In this document: piece after piece, positions 1 to 9,018 of the stretch
Numbering within the stretch: the stretch's first letter is position 1
How the letters are laid out: each line of letters opens with the position of its first letter
The notes under the pieces: model-generated
Told to the model about the DNA's origin: nothing
The model's database searches: none
What the model saw: the letters and a program-made list of their open reading frames with translations, nothing else
Program-made: the position numbers and the translations under genes
From: Priapulus caudatus
Lineage: Eukaryota; Priapulida; Priapulimorpha; Priapulimorphida; Priapulidae
DNA length: 30,451 nt
Assembly: GCF_000485595.1 (NCBI RefSeq)
Contig: NW_014577189.1
Location: 66,379 to 96,829, forward strand
Reading direction: 5' to 3'

Positions 1-12
1 TACGTACTACTA

Positions 13-180
<168 letters not shown>

Positions 181-1750
181 TCACCTTCACGCGCGCTGAC
201 AGAATTTGGCTTAAAAACTATACTGGAAAATAATGCGATCAAGGAGGACACGTGTAAGAAGAGCAAAGAAGATGTTTAGGGTTAGCGAAGATTAGGAAGA
301 TGGTTAGATGGAACATTAGGAAGATGGAACATGTAAGAAGATGGTTAGAGATGAGCGCTGTAACTGGGAGCGTCTGCGCAGAGTATGAGAGCATGAGCTC
401 ACACATGCTAGTATCGACATTGTATATATCCTGCACATATGTCAGTTTATGCTGTATACTGGATTTACTTTCGTAATAGATACTCTAATAATTTACCCCC
501 AACGTTGACCTAAAATAAGTTTATAAACCTCAGGCTGGATAAACAAGCGTGATCCCCTCGTTATTCCATGTTAACATTCCACCACCATCCTAAATATATG
601 GACAACAGATTCTCTTTTCACGTACTGCAGCTTTCCGCCTCTATGTTTAATAAAGAGAACAAGATAGTAGCCCTCCTAGAGGAGTGATAGATCAAGAGAT
701 TCAAGCTATTGTAGACCAAATTTTTGACACGAATAATCATCTTCACTGCATGCATGGGCTTCCCTATCAACAAAACCAAGTAAATCTACCATACGATCAC
801 ACAGCATTTGCCGGCTTTAAGTTTAACATTCATCGATAATATTACACACATGTATCAATTCCTCTACGCGCTTCTCTGCGGGTGAAAACATCGGATGAAA
901 AAGTTTCTGCATTTTCCAAACCAAGGCAACTTCTCAACTCAGTATCTTCTGGGTGACTATCACTGGTCACTGTTCACACTTTTCTCTTTAGTCTGTCACA
1001 TCCATATGTCCAACCTTATAATCATAATTAAGTAGAGTAGTTTAAAACGTGAAAGCTAAAATTCATGTATCCCCGCGCGTGGCGTTATTACTTAGGTTAC
1101 CGATTCGCGACGTAGCCAGCCATTACCGTAACAGATTATATAGAAGATTGTAATTTTCGTGTTGGGTGCACTAACTGTTTGTAATAGCAAACAACAGGAT
1201 AGAAAAAAATCAATCCACCTCTGCCGCAAACGAGATGTGTTCATATTGTATTTGCCGGTTAGAGGCAGCAGCTGGTGTAGGGTTGCATCGGCCCCAAAGC
1301 ATGCACTGCATCCGAAAGTTCGCGTCTATTTATAAATCCATAATACGCCTGCATCGTCCCACGCCACCGCCCATGCGTGTTGGAGTTGGAGGCTGTAGCC
1401 AGCAGCATCAGGAAGCTGTGAGTAAGTAGCTCCAGGGTCGAGCTGTGTTGCTGCTAGGCGATCATTGAAAGTGGCTAATGCTGTCTGCATGCAACCTGAC
1501 TGCGCCAGCGGAAACCTCGTGAGAAAAACTGGATTTAAAAGGTTTCAGAAACAATAGCACGCAAGGTAGGATTTGGTATAGTAATTTAACGAGAACGTAA
1601 TGCTCTTGATATTTCACGTGTGTATGCGTATTGTTAGTTTTTATTTTAGTTTTGCTGGATGGGTACATTAGGCAATCGGTAGTTCAGTACCACAAAAACT
1701 GCTGCTGGGCGTTTGGCCAACTTTAGCTTCACCATAAAGGCATTTACACA
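181..1750. other. Gene-poor upstream region
   Basis: No reading frame here has convincing protein character. The only structure seen is a short imperfect repeat built on TTAGGAAGATGGA at about 283-350. The rest is moderately AT-rich unique-looking DNA, which may hold distal regulatory sequence of the esterase gene, but no specific site can be supported. Confidence 0.5.
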
Positions 1751-1754
1751 CTAC

Positions 1755-1840
1755 GCACGCAGGCACACACACATACACACGTGCACGCGTACACAAGCGC
1801 GTGCGCACACGTACACACTTGCGCTCGTACGTACATACAT
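1755..1840. repeat. CA/GCAC-rich imperfect microsatellite
   Basis: Interrupted CACA, GCGCAC and CGTACA units just upstream of the esterase start codon. Alternating purine-pyrimidine sequence of this kind can adopt Z-DNA, but nothing in the window shows that it matters for expression. Confidence 0.8.
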
Positions 1841-1854
1841 ACTACGGGTCTCGG

Positions 1855-1861
1855 TATATAA
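1855..1861 (+). promoter_or_regulatory. Candidate TATA box
   Basis: TATATAA lies 108 bp upstream of the first in-frame ATG of the esterase gene. An initiator-like CTCCATTG follows about 25 bp later. The spacing fits a TATA-driven core promoter with a 5'UTR of about 80 nt. The motif is short and the region AT-rich, so this is only a candidate. Confidence 0.3.
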
Positions 1862-1928
1862 CGTCTGAGTAGTCGCTCCATTGATCGTTATAAGATGATA
1901 GTGTTGTTCACCCAGTAGGGATTGTTTG

Positions 1929-1960
1929 ATGGGAATATGACTGCTTAGATGTGCCTCTAG
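1929..1960 (+). promoter_or_regulatory. Two minimal upstream ORFs
   Basis: ATG GGA ATA TGA (1929-1940) and ATG TGC CTC TAG (1949-1960) sit immediately before the main ATG at 1963. Only 2 nt separate the second uORF stop from the main start. If the transcript begins upstream of 1929, these could reduce or modulate initiation at 1963. The transcription start is not known, so a role is inference. Confidence 0.45.
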
Positions 1961-1962
1961 GT

Positions 1963-3144
1963 ATGACGTCACTGCCGATGAGCAGGCTGCTGCTGCTGAT
2001 GATGACACTGGCGGCGTATGCGTACGGACGGTCCGCCGGACAAACGGCGGACATCGTGACTTCCTCTGGCCGACTGCGAGGTCGCGTCGAGGAGTTTGGT
2101 CGGACGAAGGTGCGCATCTTCCACGGAATACCATTTGCACAACCACCAGTCGGCAATCTACGCTTCAAGAAGCCAGTCACCGTTGAGCCGTGGCCAGGCG
2201 TGCTGGAAGCAACCACCATGCCGCCTGTGTGCCCGCAGCCAGAATCATTTCCTGACAGTCCCGAGGAATACGAGCCGAGGACGAACCGAAGCGAGGATTG
2301 CCTATATCTCAGCATAGTGGCGCCCGACGTGAACAGTAGTGACGCGCGTCTGTCCACCATGGTGTGGATCCACGGCGGCGCCTTCATGGTAGGTGGAATC
2401 AGCGTCGATATGTACAATCCACGCAACCTTGTCTTGTACACGAATGTCATCGTCGTGTCGATTCAATACCGCCTCGGACCACTCGGCTTTCTTTACCTCG
2501 GCAGCGACGATGCACCTGGTAGCATGGGCATGCTCGACCAGGTGCTTGCCCTTGAGTGGGTGAAGCAGAACATTGCTTCGTTCGGCGGAGACCCGGACAG
2601 CATCACACTGATCGGTGAGAGCGCGGGCAGCATGAGCACTTCCTTCCACCTTATGTCGCCCCTCAGCCGCGACCTGTTCAACAGAGCAATCATGATGAGC
2701 GGCAGTGCCATGATGCCCGGCGGGTATCACGAGCCCGATGACCAGAAGTCGCGCTCCGTGAAACTGGCGAAGTTCGTCGGATGCGACCATGACGACGAAG
2801 CAGAGATGGTCGCTTGTTTAATGGAGGTGCCGGCCAACGATCTCGCCACGGCTCAGCTCCACCCCGACGTGCTCGTTCTCGACAATGCTCTGGCCTCCCT
2901 CCTGGGCTTCGAACCCACGATCGACGGCAGCTTCTTGAAAGACGCGCCCGAGAATCTACTGAAGAATGGAGAATTCAAGCGCGCGAGCGTCATGTTCGGA
3001 ACGGTTCGTGACGAGGGCTCATGGTTCATGTTCACCTCACTGCCTGCGCTGATCACACTCACAGACCCCACCAACGTCAGTGTCGACCTGTACGAATCGA
3101 GCATTCCGAAGTTGCTGCCAACGTACAGCGATGGCGTACACAAG
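1963..3144 (+). CDS. Esterase exon 1 (signal peptide, oxyanion hole, Ser and Glu of triad)
   Basis: Encodes residues 1-394 in a single exon and ends at donor AAG|GTAAAC in phase 0. The reading frame runs on into the intron and stops at 3204, so the ORF end overstates the exon. It carries the omega loop (Cys90-Cys113), oxyanion hole, Ser220 elbow, Cys274-Cys285 and Glu351. The exon is GC-richer than the flanking introns, as expected for real coding sequence. Confidence 0.93.
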
Positions 3145-5813
3145 GTAAACAAAGCGATGATGAGGGGGGTGGGGCGGGTATCGGCTGGATGGAATGATCT
3201 GTGACGGCGTGATGTAAGATGAGATGAGACGGAGTGGGATGCGGTGCGGTGAGTAAAACTGAGATGCGGTTGTGTGTGTGCGTGGGGAAATATGGTGTTT
3301 TGGTGTGGGATGAAGTGATGTGATATGACGCGTTGAGTGTTAGGGTGGAATTGGATGAGGTGGGTTATGGGCCTGCGAGAGATGAACTGGTGTGGGAGGA
3401 AATGGGAAGCGGCGGTGTGTGATGATTTGTGATGCGGTAATGTGAGGTAGCAAAACTAAGTATATCACTATACTAGCAATGATATCTTTTTATTATATCA
3501 TTCGATCGAAAATTACATCTATGTTTTTTACCTTTATAAAACCTAGCGTTTTAGCATCGGCCATGATTACATGTGAAGTAAAGTGGTGAAAGACCTTTAG
3601 TAACTAAGGATTCTGCTGTGAATGCTATTCTTAGTTTTCTTCTATATTCGTCTGCGCACACGATAGCTCTACGCGCTACCATTCTCTATTGACACTCGAA
3701 ATTGTCTGAAATTGCTTAATTCTTGTCGTAACTGCCTTCCCTTGGTCGCCTTGACCTATTCCTACTGGTTAGTTGCACAAGATCAATTCACAGGTATCCT
3801 CGTTATACGAATCCGGTTTAAGAGGCAAAATACTGAGAAGAAGAAGATGAGAAATTAAAAGACATCTTTCAAATATTCCCCTGATGTCGCTCACACATTT
3901 GCTGCAATATTGATTACATCGGCGTTTACAACAATTGAAAATTTACAGGTTGTCGAATTCACCTACACTGACTGGTCGTACGCGCCCACCTCCAGAAGCC
4001 AGTCTCTAATTGACATGATTGGTGACTACCACTTCGTCTGCCCCGCCGTTAAGGAAGCAAGCCGTTATGCGGACGAGGGAGAAAACGTCTACATGTACTT
4101 TTTCACACATCAGTCAACGGACAGCAAGACGCCGGAATGGGCTGGTGTGATGCACGGGGAGGATATCGCGTATATGTTCGGACTTCCGCCGGATGTGTCA
4201 GGCTTCACGATGTATGACAAGGAGGTCAGCAAACACATGATGAACTACTTCAGTAACTTCGCGAAGAGCGGGTAAGTGCGAGCTACCGACTCACTTGTGG
4301 AATGCTGCCACATATCATGATCAGCGCCTGTTGTCCACTCCCCACGTTGGCTCGTACTTGCTGCATATGGGTATCATTACATTCACATATCGCTCACATA
4401 TCAGAAAATATCTTCTTATAGAATGAAGAGTGTATGAAAACATCGTTGTTGTCGTTGTTTTTTATCCACTCCTAATAGAATGTCTGTTTTCCATAGAGCC
4501 TGTACGTAAGCATCCTTATAGTGAATTTACACGAGAGTGTCAACATGTAAGATCAAGAGCTAATAATACCTTGTAATATAATTATTTGTATTATTAGCTC
4601 TTGGTAAGATGCACAGTAGTATTGCAGTCCCCATGACCTTTACCTACAGGAACGCCCCAAAAAAACGTTTTTAAAGTTGTTTAAATTATCTTTTCGTTAT
4701 GAATCCCCTGCTCTGATGCTAAATGTTCTGGTTTCCGCTTCGCACCGTGTGGATGCGTGCACGCATCATTAGGCACAGTGATATAACATCTATAGGTAAA
4801 TGCGATTGGACTCAGTAATTTTCTCCCTAGTTGCAGTAGAGTTTCGTAGTAGAAGCTCTAGGTTTATCGCTTGCGCTCTAACATATAAACTGTTACGCTC
4901 AGATTTGGTAAACATGCCGTTTGAAGCGCATGTCACGGCAGAAGATTTCTTTTTTTCCTTTATGCAACCCTCTGCGGTGAACTCTGGAATGGAAGTCCAC
5001 CTGAGTTTTCAGCTACTCGTTCTGTTCGTTAGCGATGGACCGATCGCTTGAAGGCGCGTGCCAAGCTGGCCTCGCTGCTCCCTAAACTCATTAATTCGCT
5101 TAGGCAATTTCTTATCTTCGTCAAACCAGATGTCGATTTTCAAGTATGGAAACGAATTGCAATAATTACGTTTCCCTGTACCTTTGGGGTTGTTTCGATT
5201 GGATATAAACCATAACGTGTTTATAATCATATATTTTTGTGTCAGAAATCCGAACAAGCCTAGCCAAGTTGACGAGCGGTGGCTGGCATTTAAGGTTAAT
5301 GAGGAGACGGATGGGCCTAAACGCTACTACAAGGAGCTAAGCACTAAGAGGAATGCTTGGGGACGCGGTCCCCGCCTGCGTGAATGTACCTTATGGAACG
5401 ACGTCGTACCATTTCTGCAGCAGGAATCAGGTATATGATCATCCACTAAAGCGCCCACAATGATACAGGCGAAGCTTTATACGTTTTCCTTTAAGCAAAC
5501 GAGCGATAACTGTTTTGTGACAGCGTGAGTTGGTGAGGAGGGTGCATTACTTCCTGTGATAGTTTAATTTCTTCGTGATTTGATAACTTGCGGGGAATCG
5601 AGTAAAAACACTTTTAACGATATTTAAATGAGGACTCTCGCCACCATTTGATGAGGCTCCTTAAATTATAGTTGCGATTAAACTCACACAGGCAATCAGT
5701 TTTAATTTACAAACATGTTGTTCGTTTCAGAGAGCAGTGGATTGGGAGTCACGCCAACAGTAATCACAATAGTGACAGCCGCTATGTCGACTCTATCGTT
5801 GATTTCGGTGTAA
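1963..5813 (+). CDS. Cholinesterase/carboxylesterase-like protein, four exons, predicted GPI-anchored
   Basis: Join 1963-3144, 3949-4271, 5246-5430, 5731-5813 gives 590 residues with all introns GT-AG and phases matching (0, 2, 1). It is an alpha/beta-hydrolase of the type-B carboxylesterase/acetylcholinesterase family and would hydrolyse ester substrates outside the cell. A signal peptide occupies about residues 1-22 (Leu/Met-rich core). The oxyanion-hole HGG is at 137-139, nucleophile Ser220 lies in GESAG, acid Glu351 in DEGSWF and His463 in GVMHG. Cysteine pairs matching cholinesterases are 90/113, 274/285 and 425/549. The choline-binding Trp, ten residues before the second cysteine of the omega loop, is Tyr103 here, so true acetylcholinesterase activity is doubtful. 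The C-terminus is Ser-Ser-Gly followed by about 20 uncharged, largely hydrophobic residues, as in a GPI signal. The start is ATG 1963: an in-frame stop lies at 1927, and GTG 1951 is not a eukaryotic start. Three or more N-x-S/T sites are present. Length is typical for the family. Confidence 0.93.
3145..3948 (+). other. Esterase intron 1, with a C-poor G/T-rich first third
   Basis: Begins GTAAAC and ends TTTACAG. The first 300 bp (about 3150-3450) are strikingly strand-asymmetric: repeated GATGAGATG, GTGGG and GTGTG words with very few cytosines. The remainder is ordinary AT-rich intron. Confidence 0.85.
3949..4271 (+). CDS. Esterase exon 2 (catalytic His)
   Basis: Acceptor ATTTACAG|GTTGTC. 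It opens in phase 0 with residues matching the cholinesterase VV..YTDW segment, contains Cys425 and His463 (GVMHG, followed by FGLP), and ends GG|GTAAGT in phase 2. The frame would otherwise stop at 4273 inside the intron. Confidence 0.93.
4554..4603. mobile_element. 50-bp perfect-hairpin micro-element (family 1)
   Basis: Perfect 16-bp inverted repeats CAAGAGCTAATAATAC flank an 18-bp AT loop, and the whole is bracketed by the 7-bp direct repeat GTAAGAT (4547-4553 and 4604-4610). It lies in esterase intron 2. The same terminus recurs at 11412 and, diverged, at 12200. It is far too short to encode anything, so it would be a non-autonomous element or the footprint of one. Confidence 0.6.
4930..4970 (+). 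repeat. SINE 3'-tail fragment in intron 2
   Basis: CATGTCACGGCAGAAGATTT followed by a T-run and CCTTTATGC. It is nearly identical to the tail at 10501-10540, where it follows a B-box-like GGTTCGAATAC and is absent from the second R2 copy. It is read as the 3' end of a tRNA-related SINE. Confidence 0.5.
5246..5430 (+). CDS. Esterase exon 3 (C-terminal domain, last disulfide Cys)
   Basis: Acceptor TTTTTGTGTCAG|A completes a Gly codon split from exon 2 and gives the family's SGNPN..P turn. It ends with Cys549 in RECTLWN, equivalent to the CAFWN of cholinesterases. Donor CAG|GTATAT is in phase 1. If this donor is not used, the frame stops after three more intron bases' worth of codons (Gly-Ile-stop at 5436), giving a tail-less protein. 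Confidence 0.9.
5731..5813 (+). CDS. Esterase exon 4 (hydrophobic GPI-signal-like tail)
   Basis: Acceptor TTCGTTTCAG|AG in phase 1. It encodes the last 27 residues: a small-residue Ser-Ser-Gly patch (565-567), then an uncharged, mostly hydrophobic run to the stop TAA at 5811. There are no charged residues after the hydrophobic part, which fits a GPI-attachment signal better than a stop-transfer membrane anchor. The exon is preserved, open and with its acceptor, in the copy at 19092-19174. Confidence 0.82.
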
Positions 5814-6102
5814 ATGTTAACATTTGCGCCTATGCCTACGTCGCACTAACAATACATAACGAGCAATACATCACTAATTACGCGAATGGGATTTAACGCA
5901 ATTTTCACATGGTAATTTACTTTCTCATTGGTGGAGTCGTTCTAAAGAGTTTTATTGAGATTGGCATTGACATACGGTGAGTTGTATACACTACAGAGGC
6001 ATTATGAACATGAGTGGCAGTAACATGAGCAGGCACGTCGCCAGGCGGAGGCCTGGAAGTTCGGGCTTCAATATTATTTCCGTTTTTTTCATAAAGTATG
6101 GA

Positions 6103-6108
6103 ATTAAA
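6103..6108 (+). terminator. Candidate poly(A) signal ATTAAA
   Basis: ATTAAA 290 nt downstream of the esterase stop, in a T-rich to A-rich context and unchanged in the duplicate. A canonical AATAAA occurs later at 6564-6569. Which one is used cannot be told from sequence. Confidence 0.3.
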
Positions 6109-6205
6109 CAGTTGCAATGTACTTTTTACTGTGTTTCAAATGTTAAAATTTAATTCGCGAGCGTACACCATTTTCCATATTTATCCGTAGCATTTCAAAT
6201 ATTTT

Positions 6206-6252
6206 CGGGGGATGCCCCCTGGACCCCCACCAGGGGGAGGGAGAAACCCCCT
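6206..6252. repeat. C5/G5-run hairpin cluster
   Basis: Alternating runs GGGGG, CCCCC, CCCCC, GGGGG, CCCCC can form stacked short hairpins or, with the G runs, quadruplex-like structures. Present unchanged at 19566-19612. A similar arrangement of C5 and G5 runs is inside the hAT-type element near 21150-21180. Confidence 0.6.
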
Positions 6253-6462
6253 CACATACTCTCCCTCCTTTACGGCGCTTCGCGCCTTCTATTCGTCATC
6301 CCGCTATTCGTGACTGTTCTTTAACATTAGTCAATCTATGGCGACGGCCTTGGTGTGTGAGGCTGGCTCTTCGTATGGTCTCTCACACAGAATTTCCTCC
6401 GAAATCAAATAACTGCTTTTCTCTACTTTAATCATAGACAATATGTATAAGCCACAATTCAG

Positions 6463-6480
6463 TTAGGGTTAGGGTTAGGG
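6463..6480 (+). repeat. Interstitial telomeric repeat (TTAGGG)3
   Basis: Three perfect TTAGGG units. Present at the same place in the duplicate (19824-19841). Too short to be a telomere. Confidence 0.95.
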
Positions 6481-6563
6481 ATGTTGAAAACTATGTACTT
6501 TAGGAGTCGGCATTAAAATACTTATATATCTTATCGAATTCTGACTTAGATTTTAATCGATTG

Positions 6564-6569
6564 AATAAA
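6564..6569 (+). terminator. Candidate poly(A) signal AATAAA
   Basis: Canonical hexamer about 750 nt downstream of the esterase stop codon, conserved in the copy at 19926-19931 and again after the gap at 20040. It is downstream of a GC-rich hairpin and a telomeric array, so it may lie outside the transcript. Confidence 0.25.
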
Positions 6570-6922
6570 GTACCTATTAAAAACAAAAAAATATGCTGTT
6601 TCTTAANTTTTCTGCGAAGTTTTTGTGCACAAGAGCAATCAGGGCCCCCCTCGACCGCAGGGGTAGACGAAGTTTTTGCTATAATTAAGCAGCACGCTGG
6701 GACGATGTAATATATGCAAAAATGCTGTACGTACGCTTTGGTAGTTTTCCATAGACTGAAGGCACGTCCAAGCTACAGGCACTTGAAGCGTTTCAATAGA
6801 ATATAATGCTAACTAAATACACTCGCTGTATTTCATACGATTTCAAAACAAATACTCATCCAACAGTCCGTAAATGTATTTACTTAGTACAAAATTCTTA
6901 ATGTTTCTATACTATAGGCTAG

Positions 6923-7156
6923 GCCTACTCTGTTTCACCTACGGATATTGACAAAGTTTTTAACCTGCAGAAACGTTTTGCGCGGTTAATTCTTAACATT
7001 CGTAGACCTTCAGACGCCCGCACTGATTCTGCTCTGGCAGCACATACGGCTGCTGCTGCTGACGCCACGGCGGGGTTGTTTTTTTGGCAGATAACATCTA
7101 GTGCAAATTCTCAGTCTAAACAAACATCAATCAACGGGCTTAGCCAATCAACGTGA
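6923..7156 (+). pseudogene. LINE reverse-transcriptase-end remnant
   Basis: A 77-codon frame between stops contains DIDKVFNLQKRFARLILN (6944-6997). This matches the LQKR-ARLIL motif near the C-terminus of ORF2 in many non-LTR retrotransposons (CR1/Jockey/L2-like). Beyond this the frame is Ala/Ser-rich and shows no further homology I recognise. There is no catalytic core here, so it is a dead 3' fragment. In the copy near 14900 the frame is broken by many indels. Confidence 0.6.
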
Positions 7157-7859
7157 GGGAAACCAAGATGGCTACGATAATTACAATCCCACGTCACGAT
7201 TCCAGCTAGACTGGTACGGACCTTAACTCGGCCAAGTATCTTTCGCTACACTAAAGTTATAGTTAGTGCAGCGTGTGGAACTCTCCACCGCGGAGCAGTC
7301 TAAGCCGAATCGCCGATCCTTGTGTGGAAAATTCTCTGGAAAATCCCTCGAAGAGAGCCTCGTCGCGCCATCTATGGGACGCCATATGTACGAGAATAAG
7401 TTCAGGGCGTGAAACAGAAGAAATACAAACTCGCTTTTCTAGAGGAAAACCTAAAGCACCGACCAGCAAAGTAGCAATTACGAGCATTTGGATTTATTCT
7501 CGCCCTACGTGCATAGTCGAAAGGCTTCTGCAAGCGCCACAACTCCTCAATTGACCGATTATACGCCTTTATCCTATACCCAGAAGGGCCTCGGGAACAT
7601 TTTTCTAAATAGAGGGCAGCGAATAAGTCATTGTGTCACCGCTACGCAACGTTTGCGCCCTTCGCGCAGATATCCGGGCTGCAGATCGTCGAGGTCTATG
7701 CGTGTGTGATAATAATAGGAATATATTGATTTGGTGCAAGCGTTTATCTATGGGATCGGGATTTTTGTTTCTATTCACTCCTGGCGAGATGTAAATTAAT
7801 AAATCTATGCACGCTAATTTCAATATATAACGATCGATCCTCAGCCATCACGACAATGT

Positions 7860-8345
7860 TTTTCGGCCGATCTTACGCGCTTAAAAAGAACAGAGGCATG
7901 GCCTAAGGAGATGTGCGTAGTAAAGTCCGATCTCAGCTAATTCACTTCGGCGGCCCCGTCATTTCCTGCCGCTAGCCAAAGTTGAGGAATGTCGCGCATG
8001 TCGCTAATCGCCTTAGCCACCCAAGGAAATAATTTTCTGCCGATCTTTCGCGCCGTGACAGTGGCATGCCCGAAGCAGATGTGCATGGGAAAATCCGATC
8101 TCAGAATTTCATTTCGGACGCAGCATCCCCCACAAGCCGATGCTAAAGTACTTAAGCAATGGCGCACAGGTCGCACGTCACCTCAGTCACAAGACAAATG
8201 CTTTACAGCCGATCTTGCGCGCTTTGAAAAGACAGAGCTAGGGCCAAAGGAGATGTGCAGATCTCAGAAATTCACTTCGACCGCAGCATTACGCCATTAG
8301 CTTCCGTACATGTGCAATAATGCGTAGGTCGGTCGTTGCCTTAGC
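7860..8345 (+). repeat. Three ~170-bp diverged tandem monomers in R1
   Basis: GCCGATCTT recurs at 7866, 8039 and 8208 (spacing 173 and 169). Each is followed by related words such as AGATGTGC, TCCGATCTCAGAATTCA-like and CGCAGCAT. The frame 7989-8300 that runs through them is a by-product of the repeat and shows no protein family character. Same structure at 24810-25290 and 16015-16490. Confidence 0.75.
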
Positions 8346-8384
8346 CACCCGCCATTATTTAAGCATACGATTTGTTTCGGTGTT

Positions 8385-8716
8385 CACGGATGCACAATAT
8401 CTCTCGGGAAGAATAATATTTTGCAAAAATTATGTATTTAAAATGAAGAGGAATTATCCAAGCTAGATTTATGTGATAGCATTCCATCAGTAGACGTCAC
8501 TTAAGAAATAGGAAAAAGACCTTGCTTGTAAGGTCCCCGCTGCATATGAAAGTTAGTGCACAATCTGGCTACAATAGTGTGTGAGCGCATGCGCAATATC
8601 TCGCTCGAAAAGTTATACTTTGTGATGAATATGCATTTAATATGGTTAGGGGGTATCTCAGCATATGTAGATTTATGTAATAAATTGTTATCTGTAGACC
8701 TGTGCTTATAATTAGA
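8385..8716 (+). repeat. Two ~200-bp tandem monomers at the R1 right end
   Basis: CACAATATCTCTCG (8393) and GCGCAATATCTCGCTCG (8589) begin two diverged units. They share a TTTAAAATG/TTTAATATG stretch, AGATTTATGTGATAG/AGATTTATGTAATAA and a TAGAC(GT/CT) box. At least three further related units occur at 17190-17690. Confidence 0.7.
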
Positions 8717-8717
8717 T

Positions 8718-8877
8718 GACCTTCGGTCTATCGGACCTTCGGTCTATCGGACCTTCGGTCTATGGAACCTTCGGTCTATCGGACCTTCGGTCTATCGGAC
8801 CTTCGGTCTATCGGACCTTCGGTCTATGGAACCTTCGGTCTATCGGACCTTCGGTCTATCGGACCTTCGGTCTATAG
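8718..8877. repeat. 16-bp tandem array with 64-bp higher-order period
   Basis: Ten units of GACCTTCGGTCTATCG. Every third/fourth pair has the 15+17 bp variant (TATG then GAACC), so the array repeats exactly every 64 bp. Each unit contains GACC-TTC-GGTC, a small hairpin. It sits exactly at the junction of R1 and R2. Confidence 0.97.
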
Positions 8878-8943
8878 GGCTGTAACCGTTTCTCTACCCC
8901 TCCCCTTCTCTCTCTAGTGTTTGTGTGTTGGGGATAGTTGGGT

Positions 8944-9018
8944 GTTTGCATGCGTGCGTGAGTGCGTGCGTACGGGCGTGCGTGCGTGCGTGCGTTCGTG
9001 CGTGCGTGCGTCAGTTTG
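8944..9018. repeat. (TGCG)n microsatellite
   Basis: Tetranucleotide GTGC/TGCG array with a few interruptions. The counterpart in R2 copy b is at 21406-21455 and is more regular. Confidence 0.95.

Larger units (their letters stand above)
5366..6606 (+). repeat. Duplicated segment, copy 1 (end of exon 3 to downstream flank)
   Basis: Matches 18733-19932 base for base over most of its length. Identity looks like about 95% in intron 3 and about 99% from 5930 on. It includes the end of exon 3, exon 4, the 3'UTR, a GC hairpin cluster and a TTAGGG array. The final ~130 bp (from 6475) also match 19957-20083, beyond the assembly gap. It ends at an undetermined base (n, 6607). Confidence 0.95.
6640..8716 (+). 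repeat. R1 repeat family, copy a
   Basis: A composite repeat: LINE remnant at the left, then three diverged ~170-bp tandem monomers, then two ~200-bp monomers. Related copies: 14590-17083 (+), 24609-25778 (+, right part only), 11456-12010 (-, middle part) and 12318-12430 (+, short). Copies a and 24609 agree at about 97% by eye where they overlap. No intact protein is encoded. Confidence 0.88.

Noticed and set aside
1951-1962. GTG at 1951 as the esterase start
   Set aside because: Nuclear animal genes start at ATG. The first in-frame ATG after the upstream stop is at 1963 and begins a proper signal peptide.
5917-6117. Minus-strand 66-codon frame conserved at 19278-19478
   Set aside because: It is conserved only because the whole segment is duplicated at ~99%. 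Composition and context (3'UTR, opposite strand) do not support a gene.
6463-6480. True telomere end
   Set aside because: Only a few TTAGGG units, internal, flanked by unique and repeated DNA on both sides, and repeated in the duplicate.
7989-8300. 103-codon frame in R1, also open at 24936-25187
   Set aside because: It runs through diverged tandem monomers with repeated CCGATC words. There is no protein family character, and openness follows from the recent common origin of the copies.
8718-8877. CRISPR array
   Set aside because: Head-to-tail repeats without spacers in animal nuclear DNA. The same applies to 29240-29575.
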